Source of the DNA: Paenisporosarcina sp. FSL H8-0542
Lineage (GTDB): Bacteria > Bacillota > Bacilli > Bacillales_A > Planococcaceae
Direction of reading: 5' to 3'
Assembly (NCBI RefSeq): GCF_038632915.1
Contig: NZ_CP152050.1
Coordinates: 299,501-363,500, forward strand
DNA length: 64,000 nt
Positions 1 to 8,736 of this stretch are shown here, in pieces; the stretch's first letter is position 1, and each line of letters begins with the position of its first letter. A model generated the notes under the pieces. That model made no database searches and was not told the DNA's origin. It saw only the letters and a list, made by a program, of their open reading frames with translations. Position numbers and translations under genes: made by a program.

Positions 1-3000
1 AATCTTAAACAAAGCATCGTAAACGGAAATGATATTAAACTAACATGGGATGCAGCGGCTTATGCAACCGGCTATAAAGTGTATCAAAACGTCAATGGCG
101 AATTGATTTTGACAAAAACTGTACCTAGCACGACTGTTACATTTTTCGATATGCCAGAAGGGGATTACGAATATGAGGTTCGCTCATACAGTGATCGTTT
201 CGCTGAATCACCAGTCGGTAGCACAGTAGATATTAATGTGATTTGGCCAGTCGTAGAACCACCTGTACTTACTAGTAAATTTACTAATGTCAACAATGTG
301 GAGTTAACATGGAAAACCGTTACTTGGGCTAATGAATATCGTGTTTACCAAACTGTAGGGGGCAGCCAAACGCTTGTTTATAAAGGAACTGCTTTGAAAG
401 CTAATGTGTACAATTTGGTCGAAAACACGCATTCCTTTGAAGTAAGAGCCTACAGCACACGATTTGGAGAATCCCAACCATCCAACGCCATTACACAAAA
501 GATTGTATATCCAGAAATGCAGCCACCAACGGCCACAGTGACAGTTTTGAGTAATTCTAGTGCTAGAATAGTCTGGGATTTCGTCACTTACGCTAACGGA
601 TATAATATTTATGAAATCGTTGATGGCAAGGCAGTCTTGGTGGCAGGAAAAGTGAATAACTTATCTTACACAATTAACAATCTGTCATATGCTAACCATG
701 AGTTTTATGTCACTTCTCAAAGTAATTCGTTCGGGGAATCAAAACCATCAAATACGGTTTTGGCCAAATTGATTGTGGATACAGAGGCACCGGTTACTAT
801 ATCTGACGCACCTACAGTTTGGACAAATAAGCGTCCTGTCATCACACTGTCAGCATCCGATAATGAAACCGGAGTGGCAACTACGTATTATTCAGTGGAT
901 GAAAGTGATTTCATTGCTGGAACTAACATTTCAATTGAAGAGGAAGGCATCCACAAAGTTTCCTTCTATTCAGTTGATAAAGTAGGCAACAAGGAAGCGA
1001 TTAAAACCATTAACATCAAGTTTGACAAGACTGCACCTGTGACAAAAGAAAGCGTTACTCCAGCTTGGTCTAACCTGCCTATTACAATAACTCTGGCATC
1101 AGCTGATGTGCATAGCGGTGTTGCAGCTACCTACTATTCGATTAACGGATCAGAATATATGGTAGGCACAGAACTTACATTAGATAAAGAAGGAATCAAC
1201 GAAGTATCCTTCTATTCGATCGACAAAGCAGGCAATAAAGAAAATCCGCAGACAGTAGAAATTAGTCTAGACCAGACAGCTCCTGTCACGTTGTCCAATG
1301 TTGGAGAACAATGGTTCAATGATCAATTTATCGTTGAATTAACTGCAACTGACGATTTCAGTGATGTACAGGCATCCTATTATTCAATCAATGGTTCAGA
1401 GTACCAGCAAGGTACAAGCTTCGAATTAAGTAAAGAAGGCATAAATGAAATATCCTTCTACAGTATAGACAATGCAGGAAACAAAGAAGAAGTGAAAACA
1501 GCTGAAGTCAAAATCGACAAATCAGCACCAGCAACAATTTCTAATTCAACTGACGAATGGCACCAAGAGTTCACTGTGGAGTTCACTTCAAAAGATGAAC
1601 TTAGCGGTGCAGACTCAACGTACTATTCAGTAAATGGTTCTGAATTTGCAGAAGGAAATAGCCTTCTTGTAAATGAAGAGGGAATCAACGTAATCACGTT
1701 CTATAGCGTTGATAACGCCGGTAATAAAGAAGAAGTAAAAACAGCTGAAGTCAAAATCGACAAGTCAGCACCAGTAACTTCTTCCAATGCAACAACTGAA
1801 TGGCAACAAGAGTTTACTCTAGAATTTACTGCTAAAGATGACCTAAGCGGTGAAGCAACAACATTCTATTCAGTAAATGGTTCTGATTTCACAAAAGGCA
1901 ATAATGTTGCTGTAAAAGAAGAAGGAATCAACGTAATTACGTTTTATAGCGTCGATAACGCTGGTAATAAAGAAGAAGTGAAAACAGCTGAAGTCAAAAT
2001 CGACAAATCAGCACCAGCAACAACTTCTAATTCAACTAACGAATGGCACCAAGAGTTCACTGTGGATTTCACTTCAAAAGATGAACTTAGCGGTACAGAC
2101 TCAACGTACTATTCAGTAAATGGTTCTGAATTTGCAGAAGGAAATAGCCTTCTTGTAAATGAAGAGGGGATCAACGTAATCACGTTCTATAGCGTTGATA
2201 ACGCTGGTAATAATGAAGAAGTAAAAACAACTGAAGTCAAAATCGACAAATCAGCACCAGCAACAACTTCTAATGCAACTAACGAATGGCACCAAGAGTT
2301 CACTCTAGAATTTACTGCTAAAGATGTACTAAGCGGTGAAGCAACAACATTCTATTCAGTAAATGGTTCTGATTTCACAAAAGGCAATAGCGTTGCTGTA
2401 AAAGAAGAAGGAATCAACGTAATTACGTTTTATAGCGTCGATAACGCTGGTAATAAAGAAGAAGTAAAAACAGCTGAAGTCAAAATTGACAAGTCAGCAC
2501 CAGAAACAACTTCAAATGCTAGCGATTTTTGGGTAAAAGAAAGCTTTGCGGTGGAATTGACTGCAGCGGATAGCCAAAGCGGTTTATCATCAACTTATTA
2601 CTCTATCAATGGTTCTGAATACGTTGAAGGAAAAAGCTTCACGGTAAATAAAGAAGGAATTAATGTAATTACGTTCTACAGCGTAGACAAAGCAGGTAAC
2701 AAAGAAGAAGTGCAAACAATCGAAGTGAAGATTGACAAAACGGCCCCAACTGTAACGTGGGAGCTTAAGGAAATCTATACTCTTGGTACAAAACTTCAAT
2801 TGGCCTATACAGCTAAAGATGCTGAATCAGGAATCAAAACGGAAAGCTTGACGGTTAATGGTGAAGCATATAAAAACGGTGATATCATCGACTTTACTAA
2901 ACCGGGTAAATATACCGTAAGAGTAACTGTAACTGACCATGTTGGACTGACGACAACTCTTGAAAAGACAATCGTAGTCTACATTCATGTAAGCACCATC

Positions 3001-3294
3001 AAAGTCAATCCTGGTGTTATCAAGGATAACGGCGGAGTTTTCACAGTTGACGTATCGTTGCCAAGAGGATTTGACACGAAGAATTTCATTTTAGAAACAG
3101 TAACGATCAATGGCGTATCTGCCCTTTCCGGTAAAAATGGCTATGAAAAACAAGCCGAAAAAGGCCAATTCAAATTCAATCGGGATGACTTTGACTGGAG
3201 TAATGGCAAGCAGACACTTGAGTTCAGTGGAATGGTTGGCGATTACCTAGTACTTGGAACTACTGAAGTGGAAGTAAAAGGGTCAAAAAAATAA
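1..3294 (+). CDS. Repetitive secreted surface protein, fibronectin III plus OmpL47-type repeats (5' partial)
   Basis: The reading frame is open from base 1, so the start and any signal peptide lie outside the window. About 250 residues of fibronectin type III-like units come first, with recurring W/Y and 'SYSDRFGES'-like strands. Then eight tandem units of about 81 residues follow the OmpL47-type pattern: 'DKxAP', a W, 'SG', 'TYYSVNGSE', 'EEGIN', 'FYSVDNAGN'. A ninth, divergent unit begins near 'IDKTAPTV', and a final beta-rich domain ends the protein with no LPXTG motif or transmembrane anchor. At DNA level units start every 243 bp at 1510, 1753, 1996, 2239 and 2482. I infer an extracellular adhesin or matrix protein, or the C-terminal half of a secreted enzyme; the catalytic part, if any, is not visible. 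Confidence 0.85.
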   Translation, partial: NLKQSIVNGNDIKLTWDAAAYATGYKVYQNVNGELILTKTVPSTTVTFFDMPEGDYEYEVRSYSDRFAESPVGSTVDINVIWPVVEPPVLTSKFTNVNNVELTWKTVTWANEYRVYQTVGGSQTLVYKGTALKANVYNLVENTHSFEVRAYSTRFGESQPSNAITQKIVYPEMQPPTATVTVLSNSSARIVWDFVTYANGYNIYEIVDGKAVLVAGKVNNLSYTINNLSYANHEFYVTSQSNSFGESKPSNTVLAKLIVDTEAPVTISDAPTVWTNKRPVITLSASDNETGVATTYYSVDESDFIAGTNISIEEEGIHKVSFYSVDKVGNKEAIKTINIKFDKTAPVTKESVTPAWSNLPITITLASADVHSGVAATYYSINGSEYMVGTELTLDKEGINEVSFYSIDKAGNKENPQTVEISLDQTAPVTLSNVGEQWFNDQFIVELTATDDFSDVQASYYSINGSEYQQGTSFELSKEGINEISFYSIDNAGNKEEVKTAEVKIDKSAPATISNSTDEWHQEFTVEFTSKDELSGADSTYYSVNGSEFAEGNSLLVNEEGINVITFYSVDNAGNKEEVKTAEVKIDKSAPVTSSNATTEWQQEFTLEFTAKDDLSGEATTFYSVNGSDFTKGNNVAVKEEGINVITFYSVDNAGNKEEVKTAEVKIDKSAPATTSNSTNEWHQEFTVDFTSKDELSGTDSTYYSVNGSEFAEGNSLLVNEEGINVITFYSVDNAGNNEEVKTTEVKIDKSAPATTSNATNEWHQEFTLEFTAKDVLSGEATTFYSVNGSDFTKGNSVAVKEEGINVITFYSVDNAGNKEEVKTAEVKIDKSAPETTSNASDFWVKESFAVELTAADSQSGLSSTYYSINGSEYVEGKSFTVNKEGINVITFYSVDKAGNKEEVQTIEVKIDKTAPTVTWELKEIYTLGTKLQLAYTAKDAESGIKTESLTVNGEAYKNGDIIDFTKPGKYTVRVTVTDHVGLTTTLEKTIVVYIHVSTIKVNPGVIKDNGGVFTVDVSLPRGFDTKNFILETVTINGVSALSGKNGYEKQAEKGQFKFNRDDFDWSNGKQTLEFSGMVGDYLVLGTTEVEVKGSKK

Positions 3295-3385
3295 GGCTCG
3301 AATAACGGCCATCACCATGGGTTCAAATACTGGGAATGGTTAGCTTCTTTAGTAAAGCGAGCAATCGGACAATACTAATATAGAA

Positions 3386-3426
3386 GAAGGACTGTGACTT
3401 ATTTCCTGCCACAGTCCTTCTTTTTG
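3386..3426 (+). terminator. Intrinsic terminator of the surface-protein gene
   Basis: An 11-bp perfect stem (GAAGGACTGTG at 3386-3396 with CACAGTCCTTC at 3410-3420) is followed by a T-run. It lies about 90 bases after the stop codon and separates the surface protein from the flagellar region. Confidence 0.85.
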
Positions 3427-3524
3427 TTCTTTTTTTCTATAAAGTACCAACTAATGAGATTATACGACTATTCTTTTAATTATTTTTTCTATGTAAAATG
3501 ATTGGTATGAATATATAAAGAAGG

Positions 3525-4253
3525 ATGCGAAATCTATCAATGACCAGCCCGATCTCTTCCAATTGGTTTTATTACATGACAATGGCTTCTATGGCACAAG
3601 CAATGCCTTCGATAAATCAATCAGGCAGTGCAACCAATTTACTCGGTAATGTAGGAAATGAAAATTCTCTATTCCTTATGGTATTGAATGCAGCGATGCA
3701 AGGGAGCGAATCGAACAATACAACCACTCTGCCTTTTGCTCAAAATCAGTTGATTCCACAAATAAACAGTCCATTTACTCTTCCAGTAAATGTGCAGGCA
3801 GTAGATAAAATAGATGTCCCTACAAGTCCAAATGATACAAGTGACTTCCATTTCAAACCCGTGCAATTCTTGAAACTTGATAGTAGTTTGGAAGGGAAAT
3901 TGAGCGGATCAGCCTCGCACTTTATCAATGCAGGGAAAAAGTATGATATAGATCCGAGTCTTCTTTCTGCGATTGCCATCCATGAAACGGGGAATGGTTC
4001 ATCAAGAGCAGTCAAAGAGAAGAATAATGTCGCTGGCATGATGGGTAAGAATGGCTTGAGAAGCTACGCATCTATAGAAGATAGCATTTTCGATATGGCT
4101 CGTAATTTACGTAAAAATTATTTGAACCAAGGAAAATCCACGATTGCCGAGATTGGAGCGAAATATGCCCCAATTGGTGTTGCAAATGATCCAACTGGTC
4201 TAAACAATCATTGGACAACAGGGGTCAGCCGTCATTTTGATAATCTATCATAG
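3525..4253 (+). CDS. Glucosaminidase-domain protein (GH73-like), no signal peptide
   Basis: The C-terminal half (about residues 115-242) reads as a peptidoglycan N-acetylglucosaminidase/FlgJ-type hydrolase: 'AIAIHETGNGSS' with the likely catalytic Glu, then 'NNVAGMMG', 'YASIEDSI', 'IGAKYAP' and 'NHWTTGV'. The first 115 residues are low-complexity, rich in N, S and Q, and contain no membrane segment or Sec signal. Absence of a signal peptide plus its position just upstream of a sigma-D flagellar operon suggests export through the flagellar secretion apparatus, as for FlgJ or B. subtilis CwlQ; this is inference. The start is uncertain: ATG 3525 abuts the purine-rich AAAGAAGG, while ATG 3540 has a 14-base gap. 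Confidence 0.8.
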   Translation: MRNLSMTSPISSNWFYYMTMASMAQAMPSINQSGSATNLLGNVGNENSLFLMVLNAAMQGSESNNTTTLPFAQNQLIPQINSPFTLPVNVQAVDKIDVPTSPNDTSDFHFKPVQFLKLDSSLEGKLSGSASHFINAGKKYDIDPSLLSAIAIHETGNGSSRAVKEKNNVAGMMGKNGLRSYASIEDSIFDMARNLRKNYLNQGKSTIAEIGAKYAPIGVANDPTGLNNHWTTGVSRHFDNLS

Positions 4254-4255
4254 AA

Positions 4256-4290
4256 AAGACTGATTCTAATCGAATCGGTCTTGTTTTTTT
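4256..4290 (+). terminator. Intrinsic terminator after glucosaminidase gene
   Basis: The stem AAGACTGATTC (4256-4266) pairs with GAATCGGTCTT (4272-4282) with one G-U pair, followed by a T-run to 4290. It isolates the glucosaminidase gene from the sigma-D operon that starts just after it. Confidence 0.85.
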
Positions 4291-4315
4291 GAACAAATAT
4301 ATTTGTAAATAACAC

Positions 4316-4342
4316 TAAAAATTTCGCTGTTTATGCCGATAT
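4316..4342 (+). promoter_or_regulatory. Sigma-D promoter upstream of flaG
   Basis: TAAA at 4316-4319, exactly 15 bases, then GCCGATAT at 4335-4342. This is a perfect match to the B. subtilis SigD consensus (TAAA-N15-GCCGATAT). It would start transcription about 75 bases before flaG and drive flaG-fliD-fliT-fliS-motA-motB-fliL after hook completion. Confidence 0.92.
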
Positions 4343-4425
4343 ACATAAAATAAAGGTTGATTTGCAGTGAAGTAGATTTGTTTTCTTTCTCAACCGACAA
4401 TGACGATACAAGGGGATAGCCACTG

Positions 4426-4770
4426 ATGGAAGTTAAACCAGCACCTGCAATACCGTTTCCAAAGAAAGTCGATCTTGCAATGGAGTATCCTGTCAAAGGT
4501 CCAGTTCAATTAGAAGAACCGACCACTGAACTAAAAGAGAAAGTAACTAAAGAAATGCTGATAGATAAAGTCGAGGGGATGAATGAGTTCCTGGAACCGA
4601 CTCCTACTGAAATAAAATTCAAACTGCATGAAAAACTGGATATCTATTATGTACAAGTAATCGATACAAACTCGGATACAGTCCTGAAGGAAATTCCACA
4701 AAAGAAATTTCTTGATATGTATGCTTCTATGGCGGAGTTAATGGGTTTGATTGTGGATGACAAATTTTAA
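4426..4770 (+). CDS. flaG: Flagellar protein FlaG
   Basis: 114 residues with the FlaG pattern: a variable N-terminal part, then a conserved core 'IKFKLHEKLDIYYVQVIDT' and 'LKEIPQKKFLDMYASM' at about residues 65-110. FlaG family proteins sit next to fliD and influence filament length or stability; the exact role is unclear. It is the first gene after the sigma-D promoter at 4316 and is followed by fliD, as yvyC-fliD in B. subtilis. The ATG at 4426 is preceded by AAGGGG about 11 bases upstream. No hag (flagellin) gene precedes it here, unlike B. subtilis. Confidence 0.85.
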   Translation: MEVKPAPAIPFPKKVDLAMEYPVKGPVQLEEPTTELKEKVTKEMLIDKVEGMNEFLEPTPTEIKFKLHEKLDIYYVQVIDTNSDTVLKEIPQKKFLDMYASMAELMGLIVDDKF

Positions 4771-4831
4771 TTAAGTCTATTATAAAAATCATGACATAAA
4801 CACAGAAACGAAAGAAGTGGAGTGAGGTAAA

Positions 4832-6325
4832 TTGCGTATTGGCGGAATAGCATCAGGAATGGATACGGATTCATTAGTCAAGGAACTTATGAATGCACAA
4901 AAAATACCATTAAATAAATTGATGCAGGAGAAAGTATGGACAGAATGGCAACGGGACGCCAATCGAGAGTTTAACTTGACTCTATCGAAGTTAAGGTCAA
5001 CTGCAAGTGAACTGCGTTTTCAAGGTTCATTTAATGCCTTTAGTGCAACATCATCAAATCCGAGCAGTTTAACGGCATCAACAACAGCCAACGCATTGAA
5101 TGGTACTTATCAGGTAGAAGTAGTGAATGTTGCGAGTCCTGCAAAAATCCATTCTGCCGGCATGATTGAAAAAGTCGCTGGAGTTGCTGCTAAATCAACT
5201 GATGTAATGTCTGCTACAGGATTGATCACAATTAAAGATAATACGGGCACGGTTTTGGGAAGCGTTGATGTTACTAGTGGCATGACTTATGCCGAGGTCG
5301 CGAAAAAACTTCAGGAATCAACAGCAGGAAAGACAACCGAGTTACGAGCGAGCTTTGATGACACTACATCGAGCTTCTTCATGTCGACCAAAGGCATGGG
5401 TTCTGATCAAAACTTCACGTTGGAATTCAGTGATGACCTGTTAGCCAAACAAGTAATAAACGATGGCACCAATACTGTCTTCACCACTGGCACTGCTGTA
5501 GGGGGTGGCTTCATGTCATCCGCAACAAATGGAGAAGTGAAATTCGACGGAATTACTGTCAATAACTTGACGTCAAACAAAACAACGATCAATGGCCTCA
5601 CCATAAATCTATTACAAAAAGGTACATCCACTATTACGGTTCAATCAGATACAGCCAAACCATTAGAAATGATAAAAAATCTAGTGGAGAAATACAATGA
5701 AACAATTTCTGAAATCGAGAAAAAGCTGGTAGAGAAACGTTATCCCGACTTCAAACCACTTTCCGATGAACAACGAAAAGGCATGAGTGAAAAAGAAGTG
5801 GAACTATGGGAAGAGAAAGCAAAAAGTGGTTTGCTACGAAATGACCCTATTCTAAAAAATGCTTTGCAAGAGCTTAGAAGTGCCTTCATGAACCCAATAA
5901 CAGAAATTGCTAATGGAAATATTAATATGCTTACTCAAATTGGCATTAATACCGGCAAGTACACGGAAGGAGGAAAACTTTTCATTGATGAAGATAAGCT
6001 AAAAGAGGCATTGTCAAATAAACCTGATGAAGTCATGGAGTTATTTACTAACAGTGCAAACGGCATTGGTCACCGAGTTTATCAGGAACTGAACGATGTT
6101 GTAAAACGTTTGAGTGAACGTGCAGGCAGTACAACGAGTGCTGTCGACAACAGTACCATGTCAAAAAAAATCACCCAAATGAACCAAGAAATTAGTAAAT
6201 GGAATGACCGGTTAAAGATTGTTGAAAACCGCTATTGGAAGCAGTTCACTGCCATGGAAAAAGCATTGAGCCAGATGAACTCACAAAGTTCTTGGATGCA
6301 ACAGAATATGTTCGGTGGCATGTAA
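4832..6325 (+). CDS. fliD: Flagellar filament cap protein FliD (HAP2)
   Basis: 497 residues, close to the B. subtilis length. The N-terminus 'MRIGGIASGMDTDSLVKELM' is the classic FliD_N signature. The middle carries the D2/D3 beta domains, and the C-terminus (about 380-497) has the FliD_C coiled segments ('LTQIGINTGKY', 'MNQEISKWNDRLKIVENRYW', 'QFTAMEKALSQMNSQSSW'). FliD caps the growing filament and folds flagellin. The start is TTG 4832, chosen because it gives the family N-terminus and follows a GGAGTGAGG ribosome site. The stop overlaps the next gene's ATG (TAATG). Confidence 0.95.
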   Translation: MRIGGIASGMDTDSLVKELMNAQKIPLNKLMQEKVWTEWQRDANREFNLTLSKLRSTASELRFQGSFNAFSATSSNPSSLTASTTANALNGTYQVEVVNVASPAKIHSAGMIEKVAGVAAKSTDVMSATGLITIKDNTGTVLGSVDVTSGMTYAEVAKKLQESTAGKTTELRASFDDTTSSFFMSTKGMGSDQNFTLEFSDDLLAKQVINDGTNTVFTTGTAVGGGFMSSATNGEVKFDGITVNNLTSNKTTINGLTINLLQKGTSTITVQSDTAKPLEMIKNLVEKYNETISEIEKKLVEKRYPDFKPLSDEQRKGMSEKEVELWEEKAKSGLLRNDPILKNALQELRSAFMNPITEIANGNINMLTQIGINTGKYTEGGKLFIDEDKLKEALSNKPDEVMELFTNSANGIGHRVYQELNDVVKRLSERAGSTTSAVDNSTMSKKITQMNQEISKWNDRLKIVENRYWKQFTAMEKALSQMNSQSSWMQQNMFGGM

Positions 6326-6714
6326 TGATCGGGTACCAAAACGTACTAGCTGAGTTTCTTCAATTGACAGAAGAAATCCATAATCAGTCTAAAAAGCTTT
6401 ATTCAAACATGAAAGATAATGAAACTGGGCAAGTGGAAACCTTGCTATCCCTTTTCGATAAAAGACAACAGCTGATTTCTCAGCTGGATACATACATGCA
6501 ACTGACTGACTTTCACTGGACAGAAGAAGATAAGAAAGTAATTCAGCAAATGAAGGAAACCGAACAATTAATCCAGACGCTTATGAAGGGTTTACATCAG
6601 TCGTTCAAGTCGCAAATGAATCAAATCACTCAAACGAAACAAGGGTCCAAGAAGTTTGTGGATGCGTATCAAAATGTATCGACCGAGGGATCTTTTATCG
6701 ATAAACGGAAGTAA
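6325..6714 (+). CDS. fliT: FliT-like flagellar chaperone
   Basis: 129 residues, almost entirely predicted helical, with Q/L/E-rich heptads ('LTEEIHNQSKKLYSNM', 'DKRQQLISQLDTYMQL'), as in FliT-family chaperones of FliD. I chose ATG 6325, which overlaps the fliD stop codon (TAATG), rather than the in-frame ATG at 6235 buried inside fliD. B. subtilis has fliD-fliS-fliT; here this gene lies between fliD and fliS, so the order is swapped. The assignment rests on length, helicity and position; sequence conservation in this family is low. Confidence 0.65.
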   Translation: MIGYQNVLAEFLQLTEEIHNQSKKLYSNMKDNETGQVETLLSLFDKRQQLISQLDTYMQLTDFHWTEEDKKVIQQMKETEQLIQTLMKGLHQSFKSQMNQITQTKQGSKKFVDAYQNVSTEGSFIDKRK

Positions 6715-6732
6715 AAAGCAGGAGGATTCAAT

Positions 6733-7110
6733 ATGTCAGTTATCAACCCTTACCAAACTTACCAACAAAATTCAGTGATGACCGCATCTCCGCAGGAGCT
6801 TACACTGATGTTATATAACGGTTGCTTAAAGTTCATCAGGCTGTCCAAAAAAGCGATGACCGAAAAGAATTACGAGGTAAAAAATACAAATATCATTAAG
6901 GCACAAAACATAATTCAAGAGCTGCGAATCACCTTGAACCAAGAAATCGAAATTTCCAACAATATGACACAACTTTACGAATATATGTACACTAGACTTG
7001 TTGACGCCAATATAAAAAATAACCTGGAAATACTGGAAGAAGTTGAAGGGTATGTTGTAGAGTTGCGTGATACATGGAAGCAAGTCATTGAGCTTGCGAA
7101 AAAGAACTAA
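6733..7110 (+). CDS. fliS: Flagellin export chaperone FliS
   Basis: 125 residues with hallmark FliS features: 'NPYQTYQQNSVMTASPQEL' followed by 'LMLYNGCLKFI' at residues 5-36, then a four-helix bundle ('IIKAQNIIQELRITLN', 'LYEYMYTRLVDANI'). FliS binds the flagellin C-terminus in the cytoplasm and prevents premature polymerisation. In B. subtilis it also interacts with FliW/CsrA control, genes not present in this window. A strong AGGAGG lies about 6 bases before ATG 6733. Confidence 0.95.
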   Translation: MSVINPYQTYQQNSVMTASPQELTLMLYNGCLKFIRLSKKAMTEKNYEVKNTNIIKAQNIIQELRITLNQEIEISNNMTQLYEYMYTRLVDANIKNNLEILEEVEGYVVELRDTWKQVIELAKKN

Positions 7111-7158
7111 AGGTCACGGTACGTTTGTTATTCTTTGAAATTGAAATGAGGGTTTGGT

Positions 7159-7962
7159 GTGGATAAGACATCATGGTTAGGCATAATACTTGGAATGTTC
7201 GTACTGGTCGGTGGGATGATTTTGAAAGGCTCCGATCCAATCGCTTTATATAATCCTGCGGCACTCGTCATTATTTTTGGCGGAACAGTTGCCTGCATAC
7301 TTATTGCGTTTCCATTTGAAGAAGTGAAGAAAATCCCTGTTCTATTTAAGGTGATTTTTTCTGAGTCGAAGATGGTTTCTCTTAAAGAATTGATTCCAGT
7401 GTTCACGGGGTGGGCGATGGTCGCAAGAAGAGAGGGATTACTGGCATTGGAAGAGCGTTCGGAAGAAGTGGAAGACCCATTTTTACAACGTGGTTTGAAA
7501 ATGGTGGTTGATGGACAATCACAGGAACATATTCGTGAACTGATGGAAGAAGAAATTGCTGCGATGGAAGACAGACATGAGCTTGGGGCGAAAATTTTTA
7601 CACAAGCTGGTACATATGCACCTACACTCGGGGTACTCGGTGCCGTAATGGGATTGGTATCGGCACTTGGCCACTTAGACGATATTTCATTGCTTGGTAA
7701 ATCCATTTCGGCGGCATTTATTGCTACTTTGTTCGGTATTTTTACGGGGTATGTCATGTGGCATCCATTTGCCAATAAATTAAAGCGTAAATCAGAGCAG
7801 GAAGCCAGAATGAAATCGATTATGTTAGAAGGCTTGCTGGCTGTTCAGGAAGGTCTTCCAGTACGTATAGTAGAAGAGAAATTACTGACGTATTTACCTG
7901 CTAAAGATCGCGTTCTTGTGCAGGAAGAAAAAACAAGAGAAGGTGTTCGCGTTGAAGCGTAA
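7159..7962 (+). CDS. motA: Flagellar stator protein MotA
   Basis: 267 residues, four membrane segments (about 4-22, 32-50, 150-170, 182-200) and a large cytoplasmic loop carrying the charged 'RREGLLALEE' patch that contacts FliG. 'TYAPTLGVLGAVMGL' includes the conserved proline of the ion path. MotA with MotB forms the ion-driven stator. The start is GTG 7159 after an ATGAGGG site. In B. subtilis motAB is a separate operon; here it lies in the sigma-D flaG operon with no terminator after fliS. Confidence 0.93.
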   Translation: MDKTSWLGIILGMFVLVGGMILKGSDPIALYNPAALVIIFGGTVACILIAFPFEEVKKIPVLFKVIFSESKMVSLKELIPVFTGWAMVARREGLLALEERSEEVEDPFLQRGLKMVVDGQSQEHIRELMEEEIAAMEDRHELGAKIFTQAGTYAPTLGVLGAVMGLVSALGHLDDISLLGKSISAAFIATLFGIFTGYVMWHPFANKLKRKSEQEARMKSIMLEGLLAVQEGLPVRIVEEKLLTYLPAKDRVLVQEEKTREGVRVEA

Positions 7963-8725
7963 GAAAAAACATGAAGATCATGTTAATGAATCATGGCTGA
8001 TTCCTTATGCCGATATTTTGACGCTATTACTCGCTCTTTTCATCGTATTGTTTGCGGCAAGTGAAGTCGATTCACAGAAATTCAAGGAAATCTCAGAGTC
8101 ATTTAATAATGAGCTCCAAGGTGGGACAGGCATTCTGGACGAAGAAGCGGCTATCGAAATTATGACTGATACGTCCAAAATCTCCAAACTGGATGAGATT
8201 AAACCTGAAACTGGAGTGAAATCAGTAGCTGAAATAACCCTTGAGCAGGACCTTAAAGAACTCGGGGAACTCAGGGGGAAAATTGAAGTTTACATAAAAG
8301 ACAAGGGATTATCTACAAAAATTGAAACAGCTCTGACAAGCAAAGGGTTGGTGTTGAAGATAAAAGAAGGTGTACTTTATCCTTCGGGTAGTGCGGATAT
8401 AAACGAAGAATCAAGAACGATTGCGGTTGAGATTTCAAATTTACTGGTTACAGACCTACCACGGAACATTTATATTGATGGTCATACGGATAATATTCCG
8501 GCTAATTCAGAAGAGTTTCCATCAAACTGGGAATTGAGCGCTGCAAGGGCTATCAATTTCATGAAAATACTACTGGAAAATAAAAAGTTAGATCCGAAAG
8601 TATTCAGTGCAACCGGATACGGTGAGTACCGACCGATTACTTCAAATGACACTCCACAAGGCAGAGCAGAAAACCGCCGTGTGGAAGTTTTGATATCACC
8701 ATACAAGCAAGAAACTAACCACTGA
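7952..8725 (+). CDS. motB: Flagellar stator protein MotB
   Basis: One N-terminal membrane helix in 'WLIPYADILTLLLALFIVL' includes the Asp that binds the translocated ion. A linker follows, then an OmpA-like peptidoglycan-binding domain ('YIDGHTDNIP', 'NWELSAARA', 'GYGEYRPI', 'RAENRRVEVLI') at about residues 160-255. I chose TTG 7952: AGAAGG lies 8 bases upstream and the protein then begins MKRKKKHED, typical of MotB. It overlaps the motA stop by 11 bases, indicating translational coupling. The longer reading frame from 7916 lacks a ribosome site. Confidence 0.93.
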   Translation: MKRKKKHEDHVNESWLIPYADILTLLLALFIVLFAASEVDSQKFKEISESFNNELQGGTGILDEEAAIEIMTDTSKISKLDEIKPETGVKSVAEITLEQDLKELGELRGKIEVYIKDKGLSTKIETALTSKGLVLKIKEGVLYPSGSADINEESRTIAVEISNLLVTDLPRNIYIDGHTDNIPANSEEFPSNWELSAARAINFMKILLENKKLDPKVFSATGYGEYRPITSNDTPQGRAENRRVEVLISPYKQETNH

Positions 8726-8736
8726 AGAGGTGTATC

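Noticed and set aside
1510-2720. Regular 243-bp repeats as a CRISPR or satellite array
   Set aside because: The period is exactly 81 codons within one open reading frame and encodes OmpL47-type units.
7916-7951. Longer motB start at 7916
   Set aside because: No ribosome site; TTG 7952 has AGAAGG at 8 bases and yields the normal MotB N-terminus.
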